From: VXYL01 sp965243095 | GTDB lineage: Bacteria; Pseudomonadota; Gammaproteobacteria; Pseudomonadales; Azotimanducaceae | Assembly: GCA_965243095.1 (NCBI GenBank) | Contig: OZ251530.1 | Coordinates: 3,348,001-3,412,000 of the forward strand | Direction: 5' to 3' | DNA: 64,000 nt | Shown: piece after piece, positions 1 to 8,274 of the stretch | Layout: each line of letters opens with the position of its first letter | Numbering within the stretch: position 1 is the stretch's first letter | Position numbers and translations under genes: made by a program | Notes under the pieces: model-generated | Database searches by the model: none | Told to the model about the DNA's origin: nothing | Seen by the model: only the letters and a program-made list of their open reading frames with translations

Positions 1-2
1 TG

Positions 3-1517
3 GGCGGCGAGGAGCTGCTGATGGTGGACGTGCGGCGCAACCCGCTTGCGGATGACGCCCTAGGCGTGTTGGAGACATTGCGCGAACGCCGCGTCACGGT
101 GCTGGCGGGCGAGGCGGTGCCGTACTTCCCGGCGGCCGGGGATGTCCGCCAAGGCTTCGTGCGCATCATCAACCGCAGCGACGAAGCTGGCCATGTGTTC
201 ATCGAGGCGGTGGACGACGCCGGCGTTCGCGCCGGGCCGGTGCGCATGGAAATCGGGGCCCGTCGGGCGGTTCACTTCAACTCGAGGGACTTGGAGAACG
301 GCAACGCGGTCAAGAGTCTCCGCGGCATCGGGGCCCCGACCGTCGGTGCTTGGCGGCTTTCGGTGATCTCCGCGTTGGACGTCGAGGTGCTCTCCTACAT
401 ACGCACCGAGGACGGCTTCGTCACCGCCATGCACGACGTGGCGGCTGATGCGATGGCGCCGTTCTTCAACCCCGGGGACAACCGAAACCAGCGCAGCATC
501 CTACGGGTGGTGAACACGGAGGCGGAGCCGTCGAAGTGGACCACCGGCGGCTACGACGACCGCGGTAGCTGGCGCCCGATGGCGGGCTCGCTGCTGGTGC
601 GGCCGCAGCACGCGCTCACGCTCGCGGCGCAGGCGCTTGAGGAGGAGCACGGCCTTGGCGACGGGCACGGCAAGTGGCGGCTGCGGACGCGCGGCTTCCC
701 GTGGTACGCCATGAGCCTCTTGGAGAGCCCCACCGGGCACCTGACGAACCTCTCCACGACGCCGGACAACGCGATGGCGTTGGCGGATGGCCGCACCCTG
801 CACCGGCTGCCGCTGTTTCCCGCGGCGGGCGGTTCGCGACAAGGGTTTGTGCGGGTGATCAACCGCTCGTATTCCCCGGGCGAGGTGGTGATCGAGGCGG
901 TGGACGATGCCGGCACACGTTCCCCGCCGGTGCGATTGACGATGCGGCCGCGGCGGGCGGCGCACTTCAACTCCATGGACTTGGAGGCCGGCAACGATGC
1001 CAAAGGTCTCTCCACCGGGATGGGCGCCGGCAGCGGCGATTGGCGTTTGGAGCTCACGTCCACGCTGGATCTGCAGGTGCTGTCCTACGTCCGCACGTCG
1101 GACGGCTTTCTCACGAGCATGCACGATTTGGCGCCGCGCTCCGAGGACGGCGACTTGTGGATACCATTCTTCAACCCCGGCGCCAACCGAAACCAAGTAA
1201 GCCACCTGCGCTTGGCGAACTCCGGCGATGCGCCCGCCGACGCGACGATCACCGGAGTCGACGATGGCGGGCAGACGAGCGACGCCGTTCGCGTGACGAT
1301 TCCCGCGCAAGCGGCTCGGACGTTCACGGCGGCGGCGCTGGAGACGGGGCACGCCGACGACCTCTCCGGCGCTCTCGGCGACGGCAAAGGCAAGTGGCGA
1401 CTGCGCGTTGCCGCGGACGACGACGTAGACGCCATGAGTCTCCTGAGCCTACCCACAGGCCACCTGACCAACCTTTCCACCACGCCGCGCTACCCGGCGC
1501 GGCCCGGCCAATACTGA
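3..1517 (+). CDS. A-B-A-B repeat protein, 5' end outside window
   Basis: The frame is open to the left edge, so the first in-window ATG (21) need not be the real start. From that ATG the 498 residues are two copies of a roughly 235-residue unit, and each unit is a pair of related blocks of about 110 residues. The A blocks (about 35-140 and 268-375) carry FPAAG..RQGFVR.INRS, EAVDDAG, HFNS.DLE.GN and LSY.RT.DGF..MHD. The B blocks (about 147-262 and 385-490) open with PFFNPG.NRNQ and close with TGHLTNLSTTP. The composition suggests beta-sandwich repeats, probably exported or on the cell surface, but no signal peptide is in view. I recognise no enzyme motif. The stop is 13 bases before the AAA ATPase gene, so the two are probably co-transcribed. 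Function unknown. Confidence 0.7.
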   Translation, partial: GGEELLMVDVRRNPLADDALGVLETLRERRVTVLAGEAVPYFPAAGDVRQGFVRIINRSDEAGHVFIEAVDDAGVRAGPVRMEIGARRAVHFNSRDLENGNAVKSLRGIGAPTVGAWRLSVISALDVEVLSYIRTEDGFVTAMHDVAADAMAPFFNPGDNRNQRSILRVVNTEAEPSKWTTGGYDDRGSWRPMAGSLLVRPQHALTLAAQALEEEHGLGDGHGKWRLRTRGFPWYAMSLLESPTGHLTNLSTTPDNAMALADGRTLHRLPLFPAAGGSRQGFVRVINRSYSPGEVVIEAVDDAGTRSPPVRLTMRPRRAAHFNSMDLEAGNDAKGLSTGMGAGSGDWRLELTSTLDLQVLSYVRTSDGFLTSMHDLAPRSEDGDLWIPFFNPGANRNQVSHLRLANSGDAPADATITGVDDGGQTSDAVRVTIPAQAARTFTAAALETGHADDLSGALGDGKGKWRLRVAADDDVDAMSLLSLPTGHLTNLSTTPRYPARPGQY

Positions 1518-1530
1518 AGGAGCCGTTCCC

Positions 1531-3072
1531 ATGGTGCGCAAGTTTCTCTCCAGCATCGTAGCCGTTCTAGCTTTCGTCGGGGCGGGCACGGTCGTGATGC
1601 TCCTCACCCAAGAAATTCCATCCAACCTCCTTGACAAGCCCAACGGCCGGCTATTAGCCGCGGCGCTGCTTATCGCCGGGGGTTTCGGATTGGCGCATGC
1701 CTATCGTGCTCTTCGGCCAACGTGGTTCGCTCCTATCGGCGTACCTATTCTAGGGTTCGTTGGGGCGTTTGCACTGGCAATCATCATGATTGAGGCTCTA
1801 GATGAATCAGAGCCTTCAACCAAGACCTATGTGGAAATCGCGACAGTACTAGCCGTCGCCTGTCTAGGAATGTGGCTTTCCTACCGCACGGTTCGGTCGC
1901 GTACCGAGCCAACACGCACTGCCCCAAAGACATTCATGGCAGGTACGGCGGAGCCGCCATTGCTCGCTGGGCGAGAGCAGGAACAGGATTTACTTACTAG
2001 ATTTCTCTCAGCTCTCTTGTCGGGATCCGCGCCGGCGACCGATGTGCTGCTAATCGGGCCGCGCGGCAGCGGCAAGACCGCCCTGCTCCGTTGGTTCGAA
2101 AGAGCTTGCGGCGACGCTGGTGTGGAGGTCGTGAACGCCTCTCCAACTCGCGTAGAGAACGCACAAGATTTGTGCAATGTCATGTTACCCGCCGATGGTC
2201 TGAGAGGCTTGGTGCCGACGAGGCTGCGTCTCCTGAGCGGGATAGGTAGCGCCGAGTGGGAACGGACACCGAAATCTATGAAGGGTGCCTTTATCAGTAA
2301 CCTTGCTGCCCGATGTCGCAAGAAACCGAGGGTCGTCTTGGTGGACGAAGCTCATACGTTGAAAGCCGATGTTGGCAGGTGGCTGCTGAATGTTAGCCAA
2401 GATGTTCGGTCCGAGGCGCCGTTCCTGCTCGTGCTGGCAGGTACGCCGGGGCTGCCAGCCCATCTGAGCACCATGGACGTGTCTTTCTGGAGTCGCTATG
2501 AACGACTGGGCATTGGCTGCCTAAGCCTTTCTGCGACCAAGGAAGCGCTACAAGAGCCGCTTCGCGTATTGGGGAAGACCATCAGTGTCGATGCGCTCGA
2601 TTTGGTCGCGAAGTACAGCCAGCGCTTTCCCTACTTCATTCAGATTTGGGGTGAAGAGCTGTTGAGAGGATGTTCAGACTCAGAGAAAACGCTGACCAGC
2701 GACCTTGTGGCTGAAGTACTGGAAGAGGTGGAGATACGACTAACCAACTACTATACCGTGTATTATCAGGATCTGCAGAAACGGGGACTGGAACAGGCAG
2801 CGCTTGCTGTCGGCTCAGCGTTCCAAAGCGACATGGATTTCACCGCGACAGAGCAGGACATTGACGACGCACTGGCCGACGTGTACAAGGAAGAGTCGGA
2901 TCGACGTGAGGCCCGCGAGAAACTGAACGAGATTGGCTACATCTGGTGCCCGCCCGGTCAAAGGCCCCCTGTCGTCTGGTTCGAGGGTATCCCATCGTTG
3001 ATGCAGTATGTGCTGACCACTGCCCCACGTCACGGAGCGAGACGCCGTTCGTCGCCAAACGTAGCAGCCTGA
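1531..3072 (+). CDS. Membrane-anchored AAA/STAND-like ATPase
   Basis: 513 residues. Four hydrophobic segments (about 7-25, 41-57, 68-88 and 101-118) put the N-terminus in the membrane. A cytoplasmic P-loop ATPase module follows: Walker A GPRGSGKT at 176-183, Walker B VVLVDEA with the acidic pair at 272-273, and a sensor-like LLVLAGTPG stretch. The arrangement resembles Orc1/Cdc6-type or MNS-type AAA ATPases found in accessory regions, many of which couple ATP binding to sensing or defence; that role is inferred here. An AAGGAG-like ribosome site lies eight bases before the ATG and overlaps the end of the upstream repeat-protein gene, so the two form a unit. Codons use visibly more A and T at third positions than the neighbours, consistent with later acquisition. 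No effector domain is visible, and the partner may be the repeat protein. Confidence 0.75.
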   Translation: MVRKFLSSIVAVLAFVGAGTVVMLLTQEIPSNLLDKPNGRLLAAALLIAGGFGLAHAYRALRPTWFAPIGVPILGFVGAFALAIIMIEALDESEPSTKTYVEIATVLAVACLGMWLSYRTVRSRTEPTRTAPKTFMAGTAEPPLLAGREQEQDLLTRFLSALLSGSAPATDVLLIGPRGSGKTALLRWFERACGDAGVEVVNASPTRVENAQDLCNVMLPADGLRGLVPTRLRLLSGIGSAEWERTPKSMKGAFISNLAARCRKKPRVVLVDEAHTLKADVGRWLLNVSQDVRSEAPFLLVLAGTPGLPAHLSTMDVSFWSRYERLGIGCLSLSATKEALQEPLRVLGKTISVDALDLVAKYSQRFPYFIQIWGEELLRGCSDSEKTLTSDLVAEVLEEVEIRLTNYYTVYYQDLQKRGLEQAALAVGSAFQSDMDFTATEQDIDDALADVYKEESDRREAREKLNEIGYIWCPPGQRPPVVWFEGIPSLMQYVLTTAPRHGARRRSSPNVAA

Positions 3073-3120
3073 CCGTAGCGCTTGGCCACGTCTCGTGGCA
3101 AGGCCGACGACCTTCGGCAC

Positions 3121-6096
3121 CTACAAGTGTCCCCGCAGAAACCGCCCCGTGTGCGAACGCGAATTGGCCGCGATGGCCTCCGGCGGACCCACCGCCACCA
3201 CCTTCCCGCCACCCCTGCCGCCATCCGGCCCCAAATCGATCACATGATCCGCGGTCTTGATCACATCCAGATGGTGCTCTATCACCAGCACCGTGTGCCC
3301 GGCGTCCACCAAGCGGTGCAGGCAGTCCAGCAAGCGCGAGATGTCCGCCAGGTGCAGGCCTGTGGTAGGTTCGTCCAGAATGTAGAGCATGTGCCCTCGC
3401 CGTTGCAGCTTGGCGAGTTCGCTGGCCAGCTTCACGCGCTGCGCCTCGCCGCCGGATAGGGTGGTGGCGGATTGGCCGAGGGTTAGGTAGCCGAGGCCCA
3501 GCTCGTTCAGCACCGCGACCTTGCGGCCGATGGCGGGCAGGTCCGCGAAGAACGCCTCGCCTTCCTCTATGGAGAGGCCCAGCACGTCGGCGATGTTCTT
3601 GTCCTTGTGCGTCACCTGCAGCGTTTCGGCGTTGAAACGCTGGCCTTTGCAGGCGCCGCACACCACTTCCACGTCCGGCATGAAGTAGAGCTTGGTGGCG
3701 ATCACGCCTTCGCCCTGACATTCCTCGCAACGCCCGCCCTTCACGTTGAAGCTGAAACGGCCGGGCTTGTAGCCGCGCTGCTTGGCGAAGTCCGTGCCGG
3801 CGAACAGGTTGCGTATCTGGTCGTAGAAGCCGACGTAGGTGGAGGGGTTGGAGCGGCTGTTGCGGCCGATGGGGGTCTGGTCGATGTTGATGACGCGGGT
3901 GAGATGCTCCACGCCCTCCACGGCGTCGTGGTCGCCGGAGAGCGAGCGCGGCTCCACCAGGCGCTTCCACAGCTCCTTGTAGAGAATCTCGTTCACCAGC
4001 GTGGACTTGCCGGAGCCGGAGGCGCCGCTCACGCACACGAACTGGCCGAGGGGGATCTCCACGTCGATGTTCTTGAGGTTGTTGGCGCGGGCGCCGCGAA
4101 TCGCCAGCGCTTGGCCGTTGGTGGCGCGGCGCTTGGCCGGCGTGTCGATGCGCTTGGCGCCGGAGAGGTACTGGCCGGTGGGCGAGCGGGCGCAGGCGAG
4201 CACGTCGTCCAAGCGGCCGGAAACCACCACCTCGCCGCCGTGGATGCCCGGCCCCGGGCCGAGCTCCAGCACGTGGTCGGCGGCGCGGATGGTCTCCTCG
4301 TCGTGCTCCACCACGATCACCGTGTTGCCGAGGTCGCGCAGCGAGCGCAACGTGCCGATCATCTTCACGTTGTCCTTGGGGTGCAGGCCGATGGAGGGTT
4401 CGTCGAGCACGTACAACATGCCCATGAGCCCGGAGCCGATCTGCGTGGAAAGGCGGATGCGCTGCGCCTCGCCGCCGGAAAGCGTGCCGGAGGCGCGGTT
4501 GAAGTTGAGGTAGTCGAGGCCGATGCCGAGCAGCAGGTCGATGCGGCGGGCGATCTCGCGCAGGATCTGGGCGCCGGCCTCGGCGTGGGCGCCGGACGGT
4601 TCGATGGTGTCCAGAAACGGGCGCAGCTCGTCGAAGTTCATGGCGCCGAAGTCGTCGATGGTGCGGCCGGCGATGCGGAACTTCAGGCGCGTGGCGCGCA
4701 GCCGGGAACCGTGGCAGTCCGGGCAGACGTGCTCCACCATCACGCGATCCAGCCAAGCCTCCATGCCGGAGTTGGGCACGTCGCGCTGCCGATACCAGCG
4801 GTAGTGGCGCTCGATGCCGCCGGCGACGCCCGGGAACGGATAGGAGTGGCGCAGCCAGTTCTCGCGGCGCACCTTGGCGTCCGGCGGAATGCGCAGCTTC
4901 AGCGCTTCGCCGCGGGTGCCGTAGAGCACGAGATCCCGCGCCTCGTCGGTGAGTTCCCGCCACGGCGTGTCCAGCGAGAAGCCATGCTCGTCGGCTAGCG
5001 AATAAAGGGTGTAGCCGCGATGGGTGTCCGGCTTGAAACCGCCCACGTCGCGCAGGAAACAGCCTTGGCGGATGCTGCGTTCGGGGTTGGTGACCAGCAG
5101 GTCCGGGTGGGTGCGCTTGTCCGTGCCGATGCCGCCGCAGGTGCGGCAGGCGCTCTCCGGGTTGTTGAACATGAAGAAATCCGGCACCACGTCGCCGTAC
5201 ACCAGCGCGTGCGTGCGGCTGCCGAAGGAGCGGGCGAAGGCGCGCGCTTTGGCCTTGGCCACGCCGCCCACCACCGCCGCGGACATCAGCGAGTCGCCCA
5301 CCCGCAGGGTGTGTTCGATGGCGGCCTTGAGTTGCTTCTCCACCTCCGGGCCGATGGTGAGGCGATCCACCACCGCGGTGAGTTTGGGGTCGCCGGGCAG
5401 CGCTTCCGGCACCTGCTCGGTGAGGTCCACCCGTTCACCGTCCACGTCCACGAAGCGGCAGCCGAGTTTGCGCACCTCGTTGAAGATGAACTCTGGGTTC
5501 TCGCCGTACACCTGAAACACCGGCGCCAACAGCTCGACTTCGGCGCCGGCCGGCAAAGCCAGCAGGGATTCCAGGATTTGCCCGCCGGTCTTGCTCGGCA
5601 CGGGTTCGTCCGTGTACGGACAATGCCCCTCGGCGATGGTGGCGAACAGGAGATTCAGGTAGCTCGATATGTCCGTAAGCGTACCCACCGTGGAGCGCGG
5701 GTTGCGGGCAATCGTCTTCTGCTCGATGGAAACCACCGGCGAGAGGCCATACACGAAGTCCACATCCGGCTTCTCCACCTGCGCGATGAAGCGCTTCGCG
5801 TAGGTGGAAAGCGACTCCATGTACCGCCGCTGCCCTTCCGCATACACCGTGTCGAACGCCAGCGAGGACTTGCCGGAGCCGGAGAGCCCGGTAACCACCG
5901 TGAGCCGGTCCCGAGGAATCTCCACGGAGACGTTCTTCAGGTTGTGAACCCGCGCCCCCTGCACCGCGATGGACGTGCGCGGCGGCGCGGGTGCGCCGGC
6001 CGGTGGGCGCGAGGGCCGTGCGGTGGCCCGGCGTGGCCGCGGCCGCGCCTTCACCGCTCCTTTCGCAGGCATTTCGCTGGCTTTTGCTTGCCGCAT
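3121..6096 (-). CDS. uvrA: UvrA-family excinuclease ATPase, variant first zinc site
   Basis: UvrA is the damage-sensing dimer of nucleotide excision repair; it loads UvrB onto lesions. The protein has 991 residues against about 940 for E. coli UvrA, with a basic, Pro/Ala-rich extension of about 40 residues at the N-terminus. Visible signatures are the first P-loop GLSGSGKS (70-77), the signature LSGGEAQRIRL, the second P-loop GASGSGKS, a second LSGGEAQRVKL and both Walker B DEP motifs. The structural zinc finger RCEECQGEG...CGACKG is complete. The first zinc module is not: its leading CxxC is absent and only ACRTC remains, so this may be a UvrA paralogue and not the housekeeping copy. The ATG at 6096 has GGAG seven bases upstream; ATG 6072 is an alternative. 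The much longer open frame running upstream is antisense to the rpn gene. Confidence 0.9.
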   Translation of the reverse strand: MRQAKASEMPAKGAVKARPRPRRATARPSRPPAGAPAPPRTSIAVQGARVHNLKNVSVEIPRDRLTVVTGLSGSGKSSLAFDTVYAEGQRRYMESLSTYAKRFIAQVEKPDVDFVYGLSPVVSIEQKTIARNPRSTVGTLTDISSYLNLLFATIAEGHCPYTDEPVPSKTGGQILESLLALPAGAEVELLAPVFQVYGENPEFIFNEVRKLGCRFVDVDGERVDLTEQVPEALPGDPKLTAVVDRLTIGPEVEKQLKAAIEHTLRVGDSLMSAAVVGGVAKAKARAFARSFGSRTHALVYGDVVPDFFMFNNPESACRTCGGIGTDKRTHPDLLVTNPERSIRQGCFLRDVGGFKPDTHRGYTLYSLADEHGFSLDTPWRELTDEARDLVLYGTRGEALKLRIPPDAKVRRENWLRHSYPFPGVAGGIERHYRWYRQRDVPNSGMEAWLDRVMVEHVCPDCHGSRLRATRLKFRIAGRTIDDFGAMNFDELRPFLDTIEPSGAHAEAGAQILREIARRIDLLLGIGLDYLNFNRASGTLSGGEAQRIRLSTQIGSGLMGMLYVLDEPSIGLHPKDNVKMIGTLRSLRDLGNTVIVVEHDEETIRAADHVLELGPGPGIHGGEVVVSGRLDDVLACARSPTGQYLSGAKRIDTPAKRRATNGQALAIRGARANNLKNIDVEIPLGQFVCVSGASGSGKSTLVNEILYKELWKRLVEPRSLSGDHDAVEGVEHLTRVINIDQTPIGRNSRSNPSTYVGFYDQIRNLFAGTDFAKQRGYKPGRFSFNVKGGRCEECQGEGVIATKLYFMPDVEVVCGACKGQRFNAETLQVTHKDKNIADVLGLSIEEGEAFFADLPAIGRKVAVLNELGLGYLTLGQSATTLSGGEAQRVKLASELAKLQRRGHMLYILDEPTTGLHLADISRLLDCLHRLVDAGHTVLVIEHHLDVIKTADHVIDLGPDGGRGGGKVVAVGPPEAIAANSRSHTGRFLRGHL

Positions 6097-6197
6097 CCCC
6101 TCGCTCCGGCCACCCAACGGAACGCGTGGCTTGTGCGCTTGATCCGAGCGGCAGCCTACCACGCCCCTGGCAACTGGCACCGGGGAACGCCGGCGGG

Positions 6198-6320
6198 GGG
6201 TGTACGACAGATCTTTGGTGACGGGTGCTGGGAGCGCGGGCGTCTCGCCCGCATGCAGGCGGAACGCCTGCGTTTCCCGGCTTGGCGCCGACATCCTTAC
6301 CAAAGATCTGTCGTACACCC
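6198..6320. mobile_element. 123-bp MITE with 22-bp inverted ends
   Basis: The ends at 6198-6219 and 6299-6320 are perfect 22-bp inverted repeats beginning GGGTGTACGACA. They are flanked by a perfect 9-bp direct repeat, GCCGGCGGG, at 6189-6197 and 6321-6329. There is no room for a transposase. The outer 12 bases match the ends of the ISKra4-like element at 8275-9766, which also made a 9-bp duplication, so a transposase of that family probably moved it. The interior holds half of the dispersed palindrome (6230-6253) that is present as full copies at 18295 and 58997. It sits in the 390-bp divergent gap between uvrA and rpn; apart from this element and the palindrome at 6471 I see no gene there. 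Confidence 0.85.
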
Positions 6321-6470
6321 GCCGGCGGGTCACTACCGCGAGGCGCTCGTCCGCCGACGCGGAATTGCCGGCAAATGTCCTACAGCCCAATAGGGCGACA
6401 GCGGACATGACAAAGCGTGGATCTCTCACAAATGGCCGGGGTGATCTCACGCAGGTTCGCCTCCCGATAG

Positions 6471-6485
6471 CGGCTACTGTAGCCG
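6471..6485. promoter_or_regulatory. 15-bp palindrome abutting the rpn start codon
   Basis: CGGCTAC-T-GTAGCCG is a perfect palindrome with 7-base arms, ending one base before the ATG at 6487. No ordinary ribosome site is visible here. It could be an operator or an mRNA hairpin that covers the start. Position and symmetry are seen; function is inferred. Confidence 0.35.
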
Positions 6486-6486
6486 T

Positions 6487-7551
6487 ATGAAAAAGAACAC
6501 CCCCACCAGCGACCCCATCTACAAGCGCCTCTACGCCTTCACGGAGATGGTGGCCGACCTGCTGCGCAGCGTCGTGCCCGCGGCCACGCTCGAAGCGTTG
6601 GACCTGCGCTCCTTGGAGAAGGTGCCGGCTGACTACGTTGGCGACGACTTCCACCAGCGCCACGGCGACACCGTGTGGCGCGTCCGCACCGAGGGTGTCG
6701 ACAGCGGCTGGGCATATGTGCTGGTGCTGCTGGAGTTCCAATCCAGCAGCGACGCGGCGATGGCGCTGCGGGTGAACGAGTACACCGTGATGCTGTACCG
6801 CGAACTGCTGCGCGCCAAGGTGGTGGCGCCTGGCCAGCTGCCGTTGGTGCTGCCGGTGGTGCTGTACAACGGCGAGTCCCGCTGGACGGCGGTGGACAAT
6901 GTGCGCGATCTGATCGTCTCGACGGGGCCGGCCGGCTCGGTGCTGGACGTCTTCCAGCCATCGCAGCGCTACCTGCTGCTTGACCTGCGCCACGCCAAGG
7001 CGGACTATGAGGGCGAGTTGACGACCGCGGTGGCGCGGCTGGAACAGATCAGCGAGCCGGACGATCTGGAGCAGGTGGCGGGGCTCTTGGCGGCCATACT
7101 CGGCGGCCCCGAGCACGGAGAGCCCTCATCCCGGGAGCGCGAGGGGCTTGTCCCTCGCATGGAAGAGCTGCGCCGCGCTTTCAGGGACTGGGTGTTTGTG
7201 CTGTACAAACGCATGAAGGGCGTGGACGATCCGGGGCCGCCGCCGCCGGGACTGACGTTGGAGGACATTAGGACTATGACGCTAGAAGAACGCGTGGCCG
7301 AATGGCCGGCACAGTGGAAGCGCGAAGGGATCGAGATGGGCGAGCGCCGGGGCAGGCGGGAGCAGCTGCGGTATTTGGCCGAAATCCGGTTCGGCGCACC
7401 GACGGCGGAGCGTCTGTCCGCTCTGCTGCGGCGCGAGGACGACCTGCGACGGCTCGACGCGATCGGCGAGGCGGTGGTGCGTTGCGAAACGGGCGACGAG
7501 CTGCTCCGCCGGGCCAGCCAAGCGGGGCACGGGGCCAGCCCCAAGGCCTAG
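6487..7551 (+). CDS. Rpn/YhgA-type PD-(D/E)XK nuclease
   Basis: 354 residues resembling the Rpn (recombination-promoting nuclease, formerly transposase_31/YhgA-like) family. The core holds WAYVLVLLEFQSSSD, the ExQ version of the (D/E)xK nuclease strand, followed by MALRVNEYTVMLYRELL and LPLVLPVVLYNGE, a typical order for the family. The C-terminus (GAPTAERLSALLRREDDLRRLDAI...CETGDELL) looks like the helical tail of Rpn/DUF4351 proteins. Known members cut DNA and raise RecA-independent recombination; some are proposed to act in phage defence. The gene stands alone, with uvrA diverging on one side and a two-gene accessory unit 130 bases downstream. The start is the only in-frame ATG before the conserved region, directly behind a palindrome and with no obvious Shine-Dalgarno sequence. 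Confidence 0.8.
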   Translation: MKKNTPTSDPIYKRLYAFTEMVADLLRSVVPAATLEALDLRSLEKVPADYVGDDFHQRHGDTVWRVRTEGVDSGWAYVLVLLEFQSSSDAAMALRVNEYTVMLYRELLRAKVVAPGQLPLVLPVVLYNGESRWTAVDNVRDLIVSTGPAGSVLDVFQPSQRYLLLDLRHAKADYEGELTTAVARLEQISEPDDLEQVAGLLAAILGGPEHGEPSSREREGLVPRMEELRRAFRDWVFVLYKRMKGVDDPGPPPPGLTLEDIRTMTLEERVAEWPAQWKREGIEMGERRGRREQLRYLAEIRFGAPTAERLSALLRREDDLRRLDAIGEAVVRCETGDELLRRASQAGHGASPKA

Positions 7552-7681
7552 GCGTCGGGCACCGCTCGCGGAAAGCCCGAAACGTGCGGCTGGGGACGCC
7601 CGCACCAAACGGCCCACACCGTTTCGCCCGTCTCTATGGGGTAAACTCTGGCGCCGGAAACGTCGAGCAGGAGCGGACGCG

Positions 7682-7981
7682 ATGAAACAGCAGATTCTGG
7701 AACAGGCGCGGAGCACGGTGGAAGGCTTCTTGCACCACCAGTGCGCGGACACCACGCTCGGTGTGCTGTCGGTGAACCCGGAAGTGGACGGCTACGGCGA
7801 CGAGTTCCTCTTGATACGCTTCACCTACGACGACAGCAACGGTACCAAGGGCCTTCCCGACTCCCTGGCGCGCATTCAACTCAAGGACCGCTTGCGCAAT
7901 GAACTGCAAAGCGCGGAGGTCGAGGCGTTTCCCGTCGTCTCGTTCATCGCCGAATCGGAAGTCGGGAAAGAGCCGGAGTAG
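7682..7981 (+). CDS. Small partner protein of a HEPN-like gene
   Basis: 99 residues with an AGGAG ribosome site about nine bases before the ATG. The pattern DEFLLIRFTYDD, RIQLKDRLRNELQ and EAFPVVSFIAESEVG suggests a compact alpha/beta fold. It lacks the GSxxxxxxxxxDxD motif of MNT nucleotidyltransferases, so it is not the usual antitoxin partner of HEPN toxins. The stop lies six bases before the GTG of a HEPN/UPF0332-like gene, and the two look like one functional pair. I recognise the pairing only loosely from other genomes and cannot name a family. A TA-like or sensor/effector pair is an inference. Confidence 0.6.
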   Translation: MKQQILEQARSTVEGFLHHQCADTTLGVLSVNPEVDGYGDEFLLIRFTYDDSNGTKGLPDSLARIQLKDRLRNELQSAEVEAFPVVSFIAESEVGKEPE

Positions 7982-8265
7982 CACACCGTGGATCCAGATC
8001 ACCTCATGCAGCTCGCCACCGATCTTGCGGAGATCAACCCCCATCGGCCACGGCGAGCGGATTTGTGCCGGGCCGTCAGCACCACGTACTACGCCATGTT
8101 CCACTGTCTGGCGCATACCTGCGCAGACCGTTTGGCAGGCCGCGCCGGTACGGTTGGCAACCGACCGATGTGGCGACGGGTGTACCGTGCGCCGGATCAC
8201 GGGCAGGCCCGGGCACGTTGCGAGAACGCGCCATCTTGGTTTGGCGACGGAGTGCGGCAATTCGG

Positions 8266-8274
8266 GCGGACGTT
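8266..8274. repeat. Left target-site duplication of the IS
   Basis: GCGGACGTT, repeated exactly at 9767-9775 on the far side of the element. Deleting one copy together with the IS restores the interrupted frame. Confidence 0.9.

Noticed and set aside
3073..3120. Bidirectional terminator between the AAA gene and uvrA
   Set aside because: A short GCCACG/CGTGGC hairpin exists but lacks a U-run on either side; too weak to call.
2840..4963. 707-residue open frame antisense to uvrA
   Set aside because: Arg/Ala/Pro-rich translation with no motif; opposite the clear uvrA frame, an artefact of high-GC codon bias.
6097..7116. Extension of the uvrA frame to 1331 residues
   Set aside because: The extra part lies antisense to the rpn gene and the MITE; UvrA homology begins only near 6096.
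7682..7981. MNT antitoxin of a MNT/HEPN pair
   Set aside because: The GSxxxxxxxxxDxD motif is absent, so the partner belongs to another family.
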